Positions 1-9,083 of a stretch of 10,900 bases of DNA are shown here, piece after piece. The stretch comes from Rhodanobacteraceae bacterium (GTDB taxonomy: Bacteria; Pseudomonadota; Gammaproteobacteria; Xanthomonadales; Rhodanobacteraceae), in the NCBI GenBank assembly GCA_012270595.1, contig JAAXIA010000149.1, positions 1 to 10,900 on the forward strand, read 5' to 3'. Numbering within the stretch: position 1 is the first letter of the stretch; each line of letters opens with the position of its first letter. The notes below the pieces were generated by a model. The model did no database searches. It had not been told where the DNA came from and saw only the letters and a list, made by a program, of their open reading frames with translations. Both the position numbers and the translations under genes were made by a program.

Positions 1-1191
1 TTACTTGATGATCTTGGAGACCACGCCAGCACCTACGGTGCGACCGCCTTCACGAATCGCAAAGCGCAAGCCTTCGTCCATCGCAATCGGATGAATCAGG
101 CTCACTGACATCTTCACGTTGTCACCAGGCATCACCATCTCAACACCTTCCGGCAACGTCACCGCCCCAGTCACATCCGTCGTCCGGAAGTAAAACTGTG
201 GACGATAGCCCTTGAAAAACGGTGTATGACGTCCGCCTTCTTCCTTCGACAACACGTACACCTCAGCCTCAAAGTCCGTGTGCGGCGTAATCGTACCCGG
301 CTTGGCCAGCACCTGACCTCGCTCCACGTCGTCACGCTTCAACCCGCGAAGCAGTAGCCCTACGTTATCTCCCGCCTGACCCTGGTCCAGCAACTTGCGG
401 AACATCTCCACGCCCGTCACCGTCGTCTTTTGCGTCGGGCGAATACCCACCATTTCAATCTCCTCGCCCACCTTGATAACTCCGCGCTCCACACGTCCAG
501 TCACCACCGTCCCACGACCCGAAATCGAAAAAACATCTTCCACCGGCATCAAAAACGGCTTGTCAATGTCGCGCTCCGGCTGCGGAATGTGACTGTCCAG
601 CGCATCAACCAGCTTCACAATCGAAGGTACCCCAATCTCGCTCTGGTCACCCTCCAATGCCTTCAAGGCCGAACCGTACACAATCGGCGTGTCATCACCA
701 GGAAAATCATACTTGCTTAACAGCTCACGCAATTCCATCTCAACCAACTCAAGCAGCTCAGGGTCATCCACCATGTCTGCCTTGTTTAAGTACACCACAA
801 TGTGCGGCACCCCAACCTGCCGCGACAGCAAAATATGCTCCCGCGTCTGCGGCATCGGACCATCCGCCGCCGAACACACCAATATCGCACCATCCATCTG
901 CGCCGCACCCGTAATCATGTTCTTTACGTAGTCCGCGTGACCTGGACAGTCCACATGCGCGTAGTGCCGCGCCGACGATTCGTATTCCACATGCGCCGTC
1001 GATATCGTAATTCCGCGCGCCTTCTCTTCCGGCGCCGCGTCAATCGCCCCGTAATCCCTGAACTCGCCACCAAAACGCTCAGCACCAACCTTCGTCAATG
1101 CCGCCGTCAATGTCGTCTTACCGTGGTCCACGTGACCTATCGTGCCTACGTTGACATGCGGCTTGGTACGTTCAAATTTACCCTTTGCCAT
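1..1191 (-). CDS. tuf: Elongation factor Tu (EF-Tu), complete
   Basis: EF-Tu is the cytoplasmic GTPase that carries aminoacyl-tRNA to the ribosomal A site. The 396-residue product is close to the usual 394-396. The G domain (about 1-200) has the P-loop GHVDHGKT at 19-26, switch I RGITIST around 59-65, DCPGH at 81-85 and NKAD at 136-139. The last has Ala where E. coli has Cys, a common variant. SALKAL near 174-179 is the G5 loop. Beta-barrel domains II and III follow and the protein ends VVSKIIK. The ATG at 1191-1189 is preceded by AGAGG (1205-1201) with a 9-nt gap. The TAA stop is at the window edge. The gene lies 249 nt after fusA, the usual str-operon position, where E. coli has tufA. Many proteobacteria have a second, near-identical copy; this window cannot show whether one exists, so I use tuf without a letter. 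Confidence 0.98.
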   Translation of the reverse strand: MAKGKFERTKPHVNVGTIGHVDHGKTTLTAALTKVGAERFGGEFRDYGAIDAAPEEKARGITISTAHVEYESSARHYAHVDCPGHADYVKNMITGAAQMDGAILVCSAADGPMPQTREHILLSRQVGVPHIVVYLNKADMVDDPELLELVEMELRELLSKYDFPGDDTPIVYGSALKALEGDQSEIGVPSIVKLVDALDSHIPQPERDIDKPFLMPVEDVFSISGRGTVVTGRVERGVIKVGEEIEMVGIRPTQKTTVTGVEMFRKLLDQGQAGDNVGLLLRGLKRDDVERGQVLAKPGTITPHTDFEAEVYVLSKEEGGRHTPFFKGYRPQFYFRTTDVTGAVTLPEGVEMVMPGDNVKMSVSLIHPIAMDEGLRFAIREGGRTVGAGVVSKIIK

Positions 1192-1382
1192 GACTTGAAA
1201 CCTCTAAAAATGGAAACTGTTTTGCCAGTATGGCGTTATTCGTTTTACTTCCCAAGCATTGAAGTGAAGCCTGAACAAATTCTTCCACGACACTCAACCC
1301 AGGCAAACGAAAAGAAAACGCACGTTTTTCTTCTCTACTATGGATCAATGGATTGCAGAGCATTGACCAAAGCGCAAGCATC

Positions 1383-1411
1383 CTTGTATCAGACGAAACC
1401 TCAAAATTCAA
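1383..1411 (-). promoter_or_regulatory. Candidate sigma70-type promoter for tuf
   Basis: On the minus strand, TTGAAT (1411-1406) is followed after 17 bp by TACAAG (1388-1383), which is preceded by TG in the extended -10 position (TGATACAAG). Each hexamer matches the consensus at 4 of 6 positions. It lies in the spacer between fusA and tuf, about 190 nt upstream of the tuf ATG, so a transcript from here would have a long leader. In E. coli, tufA has extra promoters inside fusA, so a separate tuf promoter is expected biologically. The sequence match alone is weak. Confidence 0.3.
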
Positions 1412-1417
1412 GCATCA

Positions 1418-1440
1418 AGTCTACCGTCATCAGGTAGGCT
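1418..1440 (-). other. Stem-loop directly after the fusA stop codon
   Basis: The first bases after the fusA stop can fold as CTACC (1437-1433) with GGTAG (1425-1421) around a 7-nt loop. Beyond one A-C mismatch, two more pairs (AG with CT) reach the base next to the stop codon. No U-tract follows, so it does not look like an intrinsic terminator. A processing or mRNA-stabilising hairpin between fusA and tuf is possible, but a stem this short could be chance. Confidence 0.35.
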
Positions 1441-3558
<2,118 letters not shown>

Positions 3559-3600
3559 GGTTTCAAACCCTTGTCAATCTGCCTTGCCTACTCATTGTCC

Positions 3601-3623
3601 GACGTGACCATCACGGTCACGTC
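3601..3623 (-). promoter_or_regulatory. Perfect 9-bp stem-loop in the rpsG-fusA spacer
   Basis: In the minus-strand RNA, GACGTGACC (3623-3615) pairs without mismatch to GGTCACGTC (3609-3601) around the 5-nt loop GTGAT. The hairpin ends 42 nt upstream of the fusA ATG. No T-run follows, so it is not a typical intrinsic terminator. Candidate roles are an RNase processing site, a barrier to exonucleases that sets the S7 to EF-G ratio, or a protein site. As DNA it is also an interrupted palindrome, so an operator cannot be excluded. The structure is seen in the sequence; the role is inferred. Confidence 0.55.
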
Positions 3624-3732
3624 CATGATAGAAAGTTCGGCGCCTGGCCGACTTATTTCGCATGGATTGCCCTTGGATCCTGCACCGGGGAGGCAACAGG
3701 ACGGTCAGCCATGCACCACCAGTCCAGGTGGG

Positions 3733-4200
3733 TTACCAGCGGTAGTGCGAGAATGCCTTGTTGGCTTCAGCCATACGATGCGTTTCTTCGCGCTTCTTGA
3801 TTGCACCACCGCGGTTTTCAGAGGCTTCCTGAAGCTCGGCCGCCAGTTTGCGCGGCATCGACACCTCACCGCGCTTACGCGCAGCATCAAGCGTCCAGCG
3901 CATAGCTAGCGCCATGCGGCGACCTGAACGCACCTCGACGGGGACCTGATAGGTAGCACCACCCACGCGGCGAGACTTTACCTCGACCGCTGGCGCTACG
4001 TTGCTCAGTGCCTTCTCAATCAGAGCGACTGGCTCGGCGTGCTTTTCACCCAAATGCCCCAGTGCTCCGTAAACAATACTCTCGGCCACCGACTTCTTAC
4101 CGTTTTTCATCACCATGTTGATGAAACGGGCAATCAATTGACTTCCATGCTTGGGATCGGGAAGGATCAAACGAGCAGGATGCGAACCTTTGCGTGACAT
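3733..4200 (-). CDS. rpsG: 30S ribosomal protein S7
   Basis: S7 binds the 3' major domain of 16S rRNA, starts assembly of the 30S head and lies near the E and P sites. The 155-residue product matches the family length (about 156). Visible hallmarks are ILPDPKHGS near residues 12-20, [14 protein letters not shown] in the first helices, the strongly conserved [20 protein letters not shown] in the middle, the basic ALAMRW and AARKRG segment, and the C-terminal [16 protein letters not shown] ending HYRW. The start MSRKGS and the PDPKHGS form look Xanthomonadales-like (from memory). The ATG is at 4200-4198 with only a weak GGA (4211-4209) 8 nt upstream. That is the poorest ribosome-binding site of the set and would fit translation coupled to rpsL or controlled by the upstream hairpins. 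In E. coli, S7 is the translational repressor of the str operon. Confidence 0.98.
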   Translation of the reverse strand: MSRKGSHPARLILPDPKHGSQLIARFINMVMKNGKKSVAESIVYGALGHLGEKHAEPVALIEKALSNVAPAVEVKSRRVGGATYQVPVEVRSGRRMALAMRWTLDAARKRGEVSMPRKLAAELQEASENRGGAIKKREETHRMAEANKAFSHYRW

Positions 4201-4221
4201 GTGCTTTGTCCGTATTGGATG

Positions 4222-4261
4222 CGGGCCATTGGCCCGTCAGAAAGCGGCCAGAATCGACCGC
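4222..4261 (-). promoter_or_regulatory. Two tandem hairpins between rpsL and rpsG; likely S7 autoregulatory site
   Basis: The 78-nt rpsL-rpsG spacer has two adjacent stem-loops in the sense RNA. The first pairs GCGGUC (4261-4256) with GGCCGC (4249-4244) around a 6-nt loop. Its one U-G pair would be a C-A mismatch on the opposite strand, so the fold favours the mRNA strand. The second pairs CGGGCC (4236-4231) with GGCCCG (4227-4222) around the triloop AAT and ends 10 nt before the weak GGA of rpsG. In E. coli, S7 binds mRNA in this same interval and represses its own synthesis and that of upstream S12. Assigning that role here rests on position and structure, not on a recognised S7 motif. Confidence 0.5.
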
Positions 4262-4278
4262 AGGCTTTTCAATAAAAT

Positions 4279-4653
4279 TTAAGTTTTCGGGCGCTTGGCA
4301 CCGTATTTAGAGCGTGACTGACGGCGCTTGGCCACACCAGCGCAATCAAGACTTCCGCGCACAGTATGGTAACGCACACCCGGTAAATCCTTGACCCTTC
4401 CACCACGAACCAACACCACCGAATGTTCTTGCAGATTATGCCCTTCACCACCAATGTAGCTAATGACCTCGTAGCCATTGGTCAAGCGCACTTTGGCCAC
4501 CTTGCGCAACGCTGAGTTCGGTTTTTTCGGTGTTGTGGTGTAGACGCGCGTGCAGACACCACGACGTTGCGGACCACTCTGCAAGGCCGGCGAAGCGCTT
4601 TTGTAGCTCTTCGGGTGTCGGTTCTTGCGTACCAGTTGATTGACTGTCGTCAT
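4279..4653 (-). CDS. rpsL: 30S ribosomal protein S12
   Basis: S12 lines the decoding centre of the 30S subunit and affects accuracy of tRNA selection. The 124-residue product has the length of the E. coli protein. The almost invariant block [20 protein letters not shown] runs from 32 to 51 and [12 protein letters not shown] from 68 to 79. [15 protein letters not shown] begins at 86, and the C-terminus is [11 protein letters not shown]. Lys43 and Lys88 (K42 and K87 in numbering without the first Met) are wild type, so no classic streptomycin-resistance substitution is present. Asp89, the residue methylthiolated by RimO in many bacteria, is conserved. The segment from 11 to 30 ([14 protein letters not shown] and on) differs from E. 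coli and resembles Xanthomonadales S12. The ATG at 4653-4651 follows AGGGA (4667-4663) by 9 nt. It is the first gene of the str cluster, 210 nt after rpoC. Confidence 0.98.
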   Translation of the reverse strand: MTTVNQLVRKNRHPKSYKSASPALQSGPQRRGVCTRVYTTTPKKPNSALRKVAKVRLTNGYEVISYIGGEGHNLQEHSVVLVRGGRVKDLPGVRYHTVRGSLDCAGVAKRRQSRSKYGAKRPKT

Positions 4654-4679
4654 ACGAATCTATCCCTGGGAAACATAAA

Positions 4680-4710
4680 GGCAGACCGATTATCAAACTT
4701 ACGGCCTGCC
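4680..4710 (-). promoter_or_regulatory. Stem-loop in the rpsL leader
   Basis: The sense RNA pairs GGCAGGCCG (4710-4702) with CGGUCUGCC (4688-4680): nine consecutive pairs including one G-U, around a 13-nt loop. UUUAUGUUU follows directly at 4679-4671, so the element looks somewhat like an intrinsic terminator or attenuator with an imperfect U-tract. If the promoter at 4721-4750 is real, the stem begins within a few bases of the transcript 5' end, where it could protect the mRNA. It ends 26 nt before the rpsL start codon and leaves the Shine-Dalgarno sequence free. The pairing is seen directly; whether it stops, protects or regulates is open. Confidence 0.5.
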
Positions 4711-4720
4711 AAGGGGCGCT

Positions 4721-4750
4721 ATAGTAACATGAGCAAACTGCTTTTGGCAA
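4721..4750 (-). promoter_or_regulatory. Candidate sigma70 promoter of the str operon (rpsL promoter)
   Basis: On the minus strand, TTGCCA (4750-4745; 5 of 6 to TTGACA) and TACTAT (4726-4721; 4 of 6 to TATAAT) are 18 bp apart. The bases after the -10 are AGCGCCCC, a GC-rich discriminator of the kind found at stringently controlled ribosomal promoters. Transcription would start near 4714 and give a leader of about 60 nt. The position just before rpsL agrees with where the str operon promoter lies in other gammaproteobacteria. It was found by eye; no start site is known. Confidence 0.45.
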
Positions 4751-4796
4751 GGCAATACAAAACCGCCAATTTGATTCCATGCCTGCCCTGCCGAAT

Positions 4797-4829
4797 GCAA
4801 CTCATCCCCTTACTCCGAGGGCAAGTTGC
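4797..4829 (-). other. Imperfect stem-loop downstream of rpoC, without a U-tract
   Basis: Beginning 35 nt after the rpoC stop, GCAACT (4829-4824) can pair with AGTTGC (4802-4797). Inside, CCCT (4821-4818) pairs with AGGG (4810-4807), with small unpaired bulges between the two stems and a 7-nt loop. The following bases, ATTCGGCAGG, lack a run of T, so this is not a convincing intrinsic terminator. It may mark an mRNA 3' end or processing site between the rpoBC and str units. I see no better terminator in the spacer. Confidence 0.3.
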
Positions 4830-4863
4830 TTAAGAAGCCTTTACCGTTCCTTTAAGTGTGGTT

Positions 4864-7800
4864 CTAGGCAGCGTCTTCGGCAGCAGCAGGAGCGTTCACC
4901 GAGCCGGAAAGCATTTCCAGTTCCTGCGTAGTCAGGCCACCCTGACGCTGACGCTCTTTGTGGTGTGCCAGGCCAGTGCCCGCTGGTACCAGACGACCAA
5001 CCACGATATTTTCCTTCAAACCACGTAAGCTATCACGTGTGCCACGCACCGCTGCCTCAATAAGGACACGTGTTGTCTCCTGGAACGAGGCCGCTGAAAC
5101 AAAAGATTCCGTCGCCAGCGAAGCCTTGGTGATGCCGAGCAGGACTGACTGGTACTCCGCCGGGCGCTCACCTTTAGCTTCCGCGCGCTTGTTTTCCTCG
5201 CTGAGATGCACCCGCTCAACCTGCTCTCCACGCAAGTAACGGCTGTCACCTGGCTCGGTGATTTCAACCTTACGCAACATCTGGCGAATAATCGCTTCAA
5301 TGTGCTTGTCGTTGATCTTCACTCCTTGCAAGCGATAGACATCCTGGATCTCCTTGATCAGATAGGCCGACAGATGTTGCACCCCAAGAAGACGCAAAAT
5401 GTCGTGAGGGTTGGGCTCACCATCCACCACGGTTTCGCCTTTCTCTACGTGCTCGCCTTCAAAAACGATGACCTGACGCCATTTGGGAATCAGCTCCTCG
5501 TGCTCGTTACCCTCGGCGTCCCGAATAATCAGACGTTGCTTGCCCTTTGTGTCCTTGCCAAAGCTGACGACACCAGAGCATTCCGCCAGGATCGCCGACT
5601 CTTTTGGTTTGCGCGCTTCGAACAGGTCCGCCACACGCGGCAAACCACCGGTAATGTCGCGGGTTTTGGAGGTTTCCTGGGGAATACGCGCGATCACGTC
5701 ACCCACGTCCACCGCCGCACCGTCTTGAATTGATACAATGGCACCGGCAGGAAGAAAATATTGCGCTGGCACATCAGCACCAGGCAAGCTTAATTCGCGC
5801 CCCATACCGTCTTCCAGGCGCACGATCGGACGCAGCTCCTTGAAAGCCATACCACGCCATTTCGGATCAGTGACCACCACCGACTCCAGCCCAGTCAGTT
5901 CATCAACCTGGCTTTGCACGGTCACGCCATCGAGGAAGTCGCTAAAACGCACCATACCAGCCACCTCTGACACAATGGGATGGGTATGTGGATCCCAGTT
6001 GGCAATGGTCTGACCAGCCTTGACGCTGGCACCATCCCTAGCGGCGATGGTTGAACCGTAAGGTACCTTGTAACGCTCACGCTCACGACCATTGGCGTCG
6101 ATCACAGACACTTCACCCGAACGCGATACCGCCACCAGATGCCCCAGACTGTGCTGCACGGTCTTTAGGTTGTTGAACTTCAGCGTACCGCTGGTGTTAA
6201 CCGATACATGATCGACAGCCGCCGCACGCGAAGCCGCACCACCAATGTGGAAGGTACGCATGGTGAGCTGGGTGCCCGGCTCACCAATGGATTGCGCAGC
6301 CACCACGCCCATGGCCTCACCCATGTTGACCAGGCGACCACGCGCCAGATCGCGGCCGTAACACAAGGCACACACCCCATGACTGGCCTGACAGGTAATT
6401 GATGAACGCACCTTGATCATCTGTACACCAGCCTGATCGAGCTTTTCAACCATCACCTCATCCAACAATGTATCGCGCAAGATAAGCGGCTCATCGCCAA
6501 CGCCAGGTACATAAACATCCTCCGCGGTCACGCGACCCAGCACGCGATCACGCAAGGGTTCCACCACATCGCCACCTTCAACGATCGGCTGCATAATGAC
6601 ACCATCCTCAGTCCCGCAGTCATCCATGGTAACCACCACATCCTGCGCGACTTCGACCAGACGCCGTGTCAGATAACCGGAGTTCGCGGTTTTGAGTGCC
6701 GTATCGGCCAACCCCTTACGCGCACCGTGGGTCGAGTTGAAGTACTGAAGCACATTGAGACCTTCGCGGAAGTTGGCCTTAATCGGCGTTTCAATGATCG
6801 AACCATCAGGGCGCGCCATCAAACCACGCATACCGGCGAGCTGACGAATCTGCGCCACCGAACCACGCGCACCTGAGTCGGCCATGATATACAACGAGTT
6901 CATCGACTCCTGATTGACCGTCTTGCCATCCACATCAGTTACCTTCTCGATGCCGATACCGTCGATCATGGCCTTGGCAACCCGCTCGTTGGTGCGTGAC
7001 CAGATATCAATGAGCTTGTTGTAACGCTCACCGGACGTAACCAGTCCCGACTGATATTGCTTCTGAATTTCAACGACTTCTTTTTCGGCTTCCTTAAGAA
7101 TGCTCTCCTTCTCGGCGGGAATGATCATGTCGTTGATGCCAATGGAGATGCCAGCACGCGTAGCGAAACGATAGCCGATGTACATCAACTGATCGGCAAA
7201 CACCACCGTTTCCTTGAGACCAAGGCGACGATAGCAGGCATTAATCAGACGGGAAATGGCTTTCTTCGACAGTTCGGTGTTGGCCAGTTCAAACGGCAGC
7301 CCCTCGGGCAAAATCTCAAGCAACAAAGCGCGACCGACCGTGGTATCGACAAGTTCCTTACGGATCTGGCGCGTACCATCCTCGGCGACGGTCACCTGCT
7401 TGATTCGCACCCTCACTTTGGCATGGAGTTGCGCCACACGATTATCGTAGGCACGACGCACCTCGGCAATGCCCGAGAAGACCATGCCATTGCCCTGCAT
7501 ATTAATCAGCTCACGGGTCATGTAATACAAACCCAACACGACATCCTGGGTCGGCACAATGATGGGTTCACCATTGGCAGGCGACAGGATGTTGTTAGTA
7601 GCCATCATCAAAGTACGTGCCTCCAGCTGTGCTTCGATCGACAAAGGCACATGCACCGCCATCTGGTCACCGTCGAAATCGGCGTTGAAAGCCGTACACA
7701 CCAAGGGATGAAGCTGAATCGCCTTGCCTTCAACCAGTTTCGGCTCAAACGCCTGGATACCCAGACGGTGTAGCGTCGGCGCACGATTGAGCAGCACTGG

Positions 7801-9057
7801 ATGTTCGCGAATAACATCCTCCAGGATGTCCCACACCATTGGCTCTTCACGCTCAACAAGCTTCTTGGCCACCTTGATGGTTGCGGCCTCACCGCGTGCC
7901 TGCAACCTGGCGAAAATGTATGGCTTGAACAGCTCCAGCGCCATCTTCTTGGGCAGACCACACTGATGCAACCGCAGTGTCGGCCCGACCACGATTACCG
8001 AACGGCCGGAATAATCCACGCGCTTGCCCAGAAGGTTTTGGCGAAACCGCCCCTGCTTGCCCTTAATCATGTCGGCCAGGGACTTCAACGGGCGTTTGTT
8101 GGTTCCAGTAATGGCGCGACCACGGCGACCATTGTCCAGCAACGCATCAACCGACTCCTGCAACATGCGTTTTTCGTTGCGTACTATGATGTCCGGCGCA
8201 CTAAGTTCCAACAATCGTCGCAGACGGTTGTTGCGGTTGATCACGCGACGGTACAAATCGTTCAGATCAGAAGTGGCAAAACGACCACCATCGAGTGGCA
8301 CCAGTGGCCGCAAATCGGGCGGGAGTACCGGAAGCACGGTCAATACCATCCACTCTGGATTGTTGCCCGATTCCAGAAACGCCTCTATCAACTTCACCCG
8401 CTTGGTAAGACGCTTGAGCTTGGTTTCCGAACCGGTAGATGCGGCCTCTTCCTTAAGACGGGCGACCTCAAGCGACAAATCCAGCGACTTAAGCAATTCA
8501 TACACCGCCTCAGCACCCATGCGGGCATCAAACTCATCACCATGTTCCTCGACCGCTTCCAGATACTGGTCTTCAGTCAGTATCTGGCCACGCTCCAACG
8601 CCGTCAGACCCGGGTCAATGACAACGAAGGCTTCAAAGTAAAGGATGCGTTCAATGTCACGCAATGTCATATCCAGCAGCAAACCGATACGGGACGGCAG
8701 CGACTTCAAAAACCAGATATGTGCGGTCGGGCTGGCCAATTCGATATGCCCCATGCGTTCGCGTCGCACCTTGGTCAAGGTCACTTCCGTACCGCATTTC
8801 TCGCAAACCACACCACGGTGCTTCATGCGCTTGTACTTGCCACACAAACATTCATAGTCCTTCACCGGCCCGAAAATGGCCGCACAAAACAGGCCATCAC
8901 GCTCCGGTTTGAAGGTACGATAATTGATGGTTTCCGGCTTTTTTACTTCGCCGTAAGACCATGAACGAATCAGCTCTGGGGAAGCCAGCGCGATTTTGAT
9001 CGCGTCAAACTCGGGCACCGCGCGCTGCTGGTTGAACAGATTGAGCAAATCTTTCAT
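4864..9057 (-). CDS. rpoC: RNA polymerase subunit beta'
   Basis: Beta' is the largest RNA polymerase subunit and holds the catalytic magnesium. The product is 1397 residues (E. coli 1407) and collinear with it. The zinc-binding Cys at 70, 72, 85 and 88 form zinc site 1. The sigma-contacting coiled-coil region near 260-310 is followed by NADFDGDQM, whose Asp460, 462 and 464 bind the catalytic magnesium. Zinc site 2 uses Cys near 814, 889, 896 and 899. The bridge helix and trigger loop ([18 protein letters not shown]) are intact, and a long trigger-loop insertion as in gammaproteobacteria is present. The C-terminus is a divergent tail ending AAAEDAA. The start is the ATG at 9057-9055 giving MKDLLNLF, aligned with E. 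coli MKDLL and preceded by GGAG. An upstream in-frame start at 9117 would overlap rpoB and add 20 non-homologous residues. The spacer after rpoB is 25 nt, so the two genes are surely cotranscribed. Confidence 0.98.
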   Translation of the reverse strand: MKDLLNLFNQQRAVPEFDAIKIALASPELIRSWSYGEVKKPETINYRTFKPERDGLFCAAIFGPVKDYECLCGKYKRMKHRGVVCEKCGTEVTLTKVRRERMGHIELASPTAHIWFLKSLPSRIGLLLDMTLRDIERILYFEAFVVIDPGLTALERGQILTEDQYLEAVEEHGDEFDARMGAEAVYELLKSLDLSLEVARLKEEAASTGSETKLKRLTKRVKLIEAFLESGNNPEWMVLTVLPVLPPDLRPLVPLDGGRFATSDLNDLYRRVINRNNRLRRLLELSAPDIIVRNEKRMLQESVDALLDNGRRGRAITGTNKRPLKSLADMIKGKQGRFRQNLLGKRVDYSGRSVIVVGPTLRLHQCGLPKKMALELFKPYIFARLQARGEAATIKVAKKLVEREEPMVWDILEDVIREHPVLLNRAPTLHRLGIQAFEPKLVEGKAIQLHPLVCTAFNADFDGDQMAVHVPLSIEAQLEARTLMMATNNILSPANGEPIIVPTQDVVLGLYYMTRELINMQGNGMVFSGIAEVRRAYDNRVAQLHAKVRVRIKQVTVAEDGTRQIRKELVDTTVGRALLLEILPEGLPFELANTELSKKAISRLINACYRRLGLKETVVFADQLMYIGYRFATRAGISIGINDMIIPAEKESILKEAEKEVVEIQKQYQSGLVTSGERYNKLIDIWSRTNERVAKAMIDGIGIEKVTDVDGKTVNQESMNSLYIMADSGARGSVAQIRQLAGMRGLMARPDGSIIETPIKANFREGLNVLQYFNSTHGARKGLADTALKTANSGYLTRRLVEVAQDVVVTMDDCGTEDGVIMQPIVEGGDVVEPLRDRVLGRVTAEDVYVPGVGDEPLILRDTLLDEVMVEKLDQAGVQMIKVRSSITCQASHGVCALCYGRDLARGRLVNMGEAMGVVAAQSIGEPGTQLTMRTFHIGGAASRAAAVDHVSVNTSGTLKFNNLKTVQHSLGHLVAVSRSGEVSVIDANGRERERYKVPYGSTIAARDGASVKAGQTIANWDPHTHPIVSEVAGMVRFSDFLDGVTVQSQVDELTGLESVVVTDPKWRGMAFKELRPIVRLEDGMGRELSLPGADVPAQYFLPAGAIVSIQDGAAVDVGDVIARIPQETSKTRDITGGLPRVADLFEARKPKESAILAECSGVVSFGKDTKGKQRLIIRDAEGNEHEELIPKWRQVIVFEGEHVEKGETVVDGEPNPHDILRLLGVQHLSAYLIKEIQDVYRLQGVKINDKHIEAIIRQMLRKVEITEPGDSRYLRGEQVERVHLSEENKRAEAKGERPAEYQSVLLGITKASLATESFVSAASFQETTRVLIEAAVRGTRDSLRGLKENIVVGRLVPAGTGLAHHKERQRQGGLTTQELEMLSGSVNAPAAAEDAA

Positions 9058-9064
9058 GTTAAAT

Positions 9065-9068
9065 CTCC
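9065..9068 (-). promoter_or_regulatory. Ribosome-binding site that fixes the rpoC start
   Basis: GGAG (9068-9065) lies 7 nt upstream of the ATG at 9057-9055, inside the short rpoB-rpoC spacer. It supports the MKDLLNLF start over the in-frame start at 9117. Confidence 0.8.
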
Positions 9069-9071
9069 GGT

Positions 9072-9083
9072 AGTCGCGCGACT
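9072..9083. repeat. 12-bp perfect palindrome at the rpoB-rpoC junction
   Basis: AGTCGCGCGACT is its own reverse complement. It covers the first base of the rpoB stop codon's complement and most of the 25-nt spacer, just upstream of the rpoC GGAG. As RNA it gives only a 4-bp stem with a GCGC loop. It could be a weak hairpin affecting coupling of rpoC translation to rpoB, or chance. Confidence 0.4.

Noticed and set aside
1315..1328. A/T-rich hairpin AAAAC-GCAC-GTTTT in the fusA-tuf spacer
   Set aside because: A 5-bp stem made mostly of A-T pairs is too weak to call as a terminator, though a T-rich stretch follows on the minus strand.
1178..1411. Minus-strand 77-codon frame in the fusA-tuf spacer overlapping the tuf start
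   Set aside because: It uses a TTG start, has no clear Shine-Dalgarno sequence, runs into tuf in another frame, and its product has no recognisable features. A conserved small protein cannot be fully excluded without comparison to relatives.
802..1437. Plus-strand open frame (211 codons) across the tuf start and the fusA-tuf spacer
   Set aside because: Arg- and His-rich low-information translation, antisense to tuf, with no identifiable motif.
3625..3630. TATCAT (-10-like) in the rpsG-fusA spacer
   Set aside because: Five of six to the consensus, but there is no -35-like hexamer at 16-18 bp and no extended TG, so a fusA promoter is not supported.
3660..3714. Inverted repeat GCATGG / CCATGC, arms 43 nt apart, in the rpsG-fusA spacer
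   Set aside because: Only six pairs at long distance; expected by chance in a region this size.
7801..8964. Long plus-strand open frame (387 codons) opposite rpoC
   Set aside because: It lies wholly antisense to the conserved N-terminal half of rpoC, has no recognisable domains, and its composition is that of a reverse-complement shadow of codon-biased sequence.
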